Of a DNA stretch of 64,000 nt, positions 62,274-64,000 are shown in pieces (position 1 is the first letter of the stretch; each line of letters starts with the position of its first letter). Source of the stretch: Halioglobus japonicus (GTDB taxonomy: Bacteria > Pseudomonadota > Gammaproteobacteria > Pseudomonadales > Halieaceae); assembly GCA_902705825.1 (NCBI GenBank), contig CACSIL010000012.1:13-64012 (forward strand). Reading direction: 5' to 3'. The position numbers and the translations under genes are program-made. The notes under the pieces were generated by a model. The model did no database searches, had not been told where the DNA came from, and saw only the letters and a list, made by a program, of their open reading frames with translations.

Positions 62274-63617
62274 TCAGCTAGCGCGCCGATTGCCGCCGCC
62301 GGAATGGGCTCGTGCCTTGCCCGAACGATCGCCATAACCGCCGGGCTTACCGCCACCGGCTCCCGCTCCACGCCCATTACCACGCGCTCTATTGCTGCTA
62401 TTAGCGCTGCGGTTTCCGCCGTTGCTACGACCGCGACCACCGCCACCACGTCCATTAACAATAGGTTCAGCCTTGATTGAGGGATCTACGTCATAGCCTG
62501 GCAGGTTGACCTTTTCTATCGGCGAGCCAAGTAGCTTCTCGATATCTCGAAGCAGTTTCAGCTCATCCACACACACCAGCGATATGGCATTACCTTCCTG
62601 GCCAGCCCGAGCCGTTCGCCCGATACGGTGCACATAGTCTTCGGGAATATTCGGCAGCTCAAAATTCACGACATGCGGCAGTTTGTCTATATCGATACCG
62701 CGGGCCGCGATATCTGTGGCGACCAGCACTCTGACTGCGCCTCCTTTAAAATCTGCCAGCGCTTTAGTACGAGCGCCCTGCGATTTATTACCATGAATGG
62801 CTGACGCGGTAATACCGTCTTTACCAAGCTGCTCAGCCAGTTTGTTTGCACCGTGTTTTGTACGGGTAAAGACCAGCACCTGCTGCCACTCTTCCTCACC
62901 AATTTTTTGCGACAACAACTCGCGTTTACGGTGCTTATCCACTGGGTAGACAGTTTGACTTACCAGCTCGACGGCAGTGTTTTCCGGCGTCACCTGAATT
63001 TGCGCGGGGTTATGCATAAATTCAGAAGACAATGCCTTGATCTCCCGCGAGAACGTCGCAGAGAACAACAGGGTTTGTCGTTGCTTGGGTATCACATTCA
63101 ATATCTTTCGAATGTCGCGAATGAAACCCATATCCAGCATCCTGTCCGCTTCATCCAGTATCAGGATTTCAACTTTCGACAGATCAATGCTGCGCTGCTG
63201 TACGTGATCAAGCAGGCGACCTGGCGTCGCTACGACTATGTCGACGCCCTTGATCAGTTTTTGTTTTTGCGGGTTGATGCTGACGCCACCAAAAATAACC
63301 GCTGAGCGAAATGGCAGGTACTGCCCGTAGTCGCGAACACTTTCGTGTACCTGAGCGGCAAGCTCACGGGTTGGCGTCAATACCAGCACCTTCGGATGAC
63401 GTTTCTGACTTTCATTGTAAGTCTGTTGCAAACGCTGTAACACGGGCAGTGTAAAGCCGGCGGTTTTACCGGTACCCGTCTGGGCACCAGCTAACAAGTC
63501 CCGGCCTTCCAGCACGATAGGTATTGCCTGTTCCTGAATGGGGGTTGCTTCTGCGTAGCCCTGTTTTTCGACAGCACGCAACAGTTCAGCCGATAGGCCG
63601 AGGTCTTTAAATAACAT
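62274..63617 (-). CDS. rhlE: DEAD-box RNA helicase RhlE
   Basis: A 447-residue helicase with all main motifs: Q-motif ([10 protein letters not shown]), [46 protein letters not shown], and in the second domain [38 protein letters not shown] and [10 protein letters not shown]. The last 60 residues are Gly/Arg/Asn/Ser-rich, typical of the RNA-binding tail of RhlE. It unwinds structured RNA in ribosome assembly or decay and is often cold-induced. A terminator follows. Confidence 0.97.
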   Translation of the reverse strand: MLFKDLGLSAELLRAVEKQGYAEATPIQEQAIPIVLEGRDLLAGAQTGTGKTAGFTLPVLQRLQQTYNESQKRHPKVLVLTPTRELAAQVHESVRDYGQYLPFRSAVIFGGVSINPQKQKLIKGVDIVVATPGRLLDHVQQRSIDLSKVEILILDEADRMLDMGFIRDIRKILNVIPKQRQTLLFSATFSREIKALSSEFMHNPAQIQVTPENTAVELVSQTVYPVDKHRKRELLSQKIGEEEWQQVLVFTRTKHGANKLAEQLGKDGITASAIHGNKSQGARTKALADFKGGAVRVLVATDIAARGIDIDKLPHVVNFELPNIPEDYVHRIGRTARAGQEGNAISLVCVDELKLLRDIEKLLGSPIEKVNLPGYDVDPSIKAEPIVNGRGGGGRGRSNGGNRSANSSNRARGNGRGAGAGGGKPGGYGDRSGKARAHSGGGNRRAS

Positions 63618-63882
63618 GTATGTTTAGCTCCTGAATCTCTCGGCATGAGAGCGCCTGACCAGAATGCTCAGTAGTGAAATACCGGCGAATGGTTCGGTCC
63701 AGGCTTGAAATGCTTAGGGGAATCGACCGTCACAGTTTGTGAGACCAATGCGAGGTGCAGACCGAAGTGCACCAGGACGCGCACTATACCAGAGGCTGTG
63801 GTAAAAGATAGAGCAGAAAATTCACACGCCTGCGCAGCCGTGCTCTATGCGCGCGGCTTCCAGCGCTCAGAGATCGCTAGCA

Positions 63883-64000
63883 CTAGTGCAGAAACGCGGT
63901 GCTGGTCTCGACAAAATACTTGCTGCCAGCAACACTCAACACCAAGCGAATACGCTGCTCGGGGTCAGGCTGGTCCAGCAACGGCAAAACCCAGCGCCTT
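63883..64000 (-). CDS. 3' end of a gene continuing past the window
   Basis: The minus strand from the window edge to a TAG at 63883 reads about 39 residues with protein-like composition (RRWVLPLLDQPDPEQRIRL, then SVAGSKYFVETSTAFLH at the end). Other frames are closed here. I cannot name it. The stretch 63618-63882 between it and rhlE shows no gene and should contain the rhlE promoter. Confidence 0.6.
   Translation of the reverse strand, partial: RRWVLPLLDQPDPEQRIRLVLSVAGSKYFVETSTAFLH

Overview
The window is 64 kb of ordinary, gene-dense bacterial chromosome of moderate GC content. It looks like an aerobic marine gammaproteobacterium. The gene set points towards the Cellvibrionales, for example Halieaceae or Cellvibrionaceae relatives: BatD, NfeD with slipin, FadE-type acyl-CoA dehydrogenase, AlkB with rubredoxin, RhlE, a TonB receptor beside a GH10 lipoprotein, and a CBM2/YceI protein. 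This placement is inference from gene content; no rRNA gene is present to settle it. I saw no tRNA, rRNA, CRISPR array, prophage or insertion sequence.

Layout. 1-1051: end of a BatD gene, a cold-shock gene with its terminator, and a small Lys-rich protein. 1175-6686 (minus): an operon reading nadK, rhomboid protease, DUF1315, DUF2797, pepN, with DUF1853 diverging from nadK. 7798-10933: a CapW/BrxR-like WYL regulator, a DUF1232 protein, a shortened MOSC protein, a membrane protein, a tautomerase-fold protein without the catalytic proline, and a deazaflavin-type oxidoreductase. 10979-13898 (minus): slipin, NfeD protease and an orphan FetB permease. 14053-17702: TonB-dependent receptor plus a GH10 xylanase lipoprotein, possibly a small glycan-uptake locus. 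17970-22161: a crotonase, a membrane protein of foreign appearance, a small lipoprotein and a HAD-acyltransferase fusion. 22190-22814: two gene remnants (azoreductase and LysR regulator) meeting head to head. 22850-25382: rubredoxin, alkane monooxygenase and a divergent AraC regulator with a direct repeat between them. 25398-32296: PLP enzyme, lipA, a Wolinella-type complex II (frdC-A-B) and malonyl-CoA decarboxylase. 32579-33533: paired lipoproteins.

33649-40105 (minus) is the most unusual region. It encodes a three-gene set: a secreted protein with three CBM2 and three PKD domains ending in a YceI-like lipid-binding domain; a 937-residue protein with an N-terminal YceI-like domain, a cytochrome c domain and DUF1587/1595/1592/1588/1585-type modules with a second CxxCH motif; and a twin-arginine-exported DUF1552 protein. 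I infer a cell-surface redox system acting on polysaccharide.

40497-57823 holds SMP-30 lactonase with FadE, an AI-2E family transporter, two metallo-beta-lactamase-fold hydrolases, a DUF1254 protein, a ClC channel, a CPA1 antiporter, a TerB-like protein, a LysM/M15-like protein, a probably frameshifted small gene, an AcuI-type reductase, and a TPR protein with a purple-acid-phosphatase-like lipoprotein. 57824-64000 holds 19-bp tandem repeats, two small conserved proteins, MscL with a zinc-ribbon tail convergent with a pentameric ligand-gated ion channel, a Cys-rich secreted protein, a methyltransferase, RhlE helicase and the end of one more gene.
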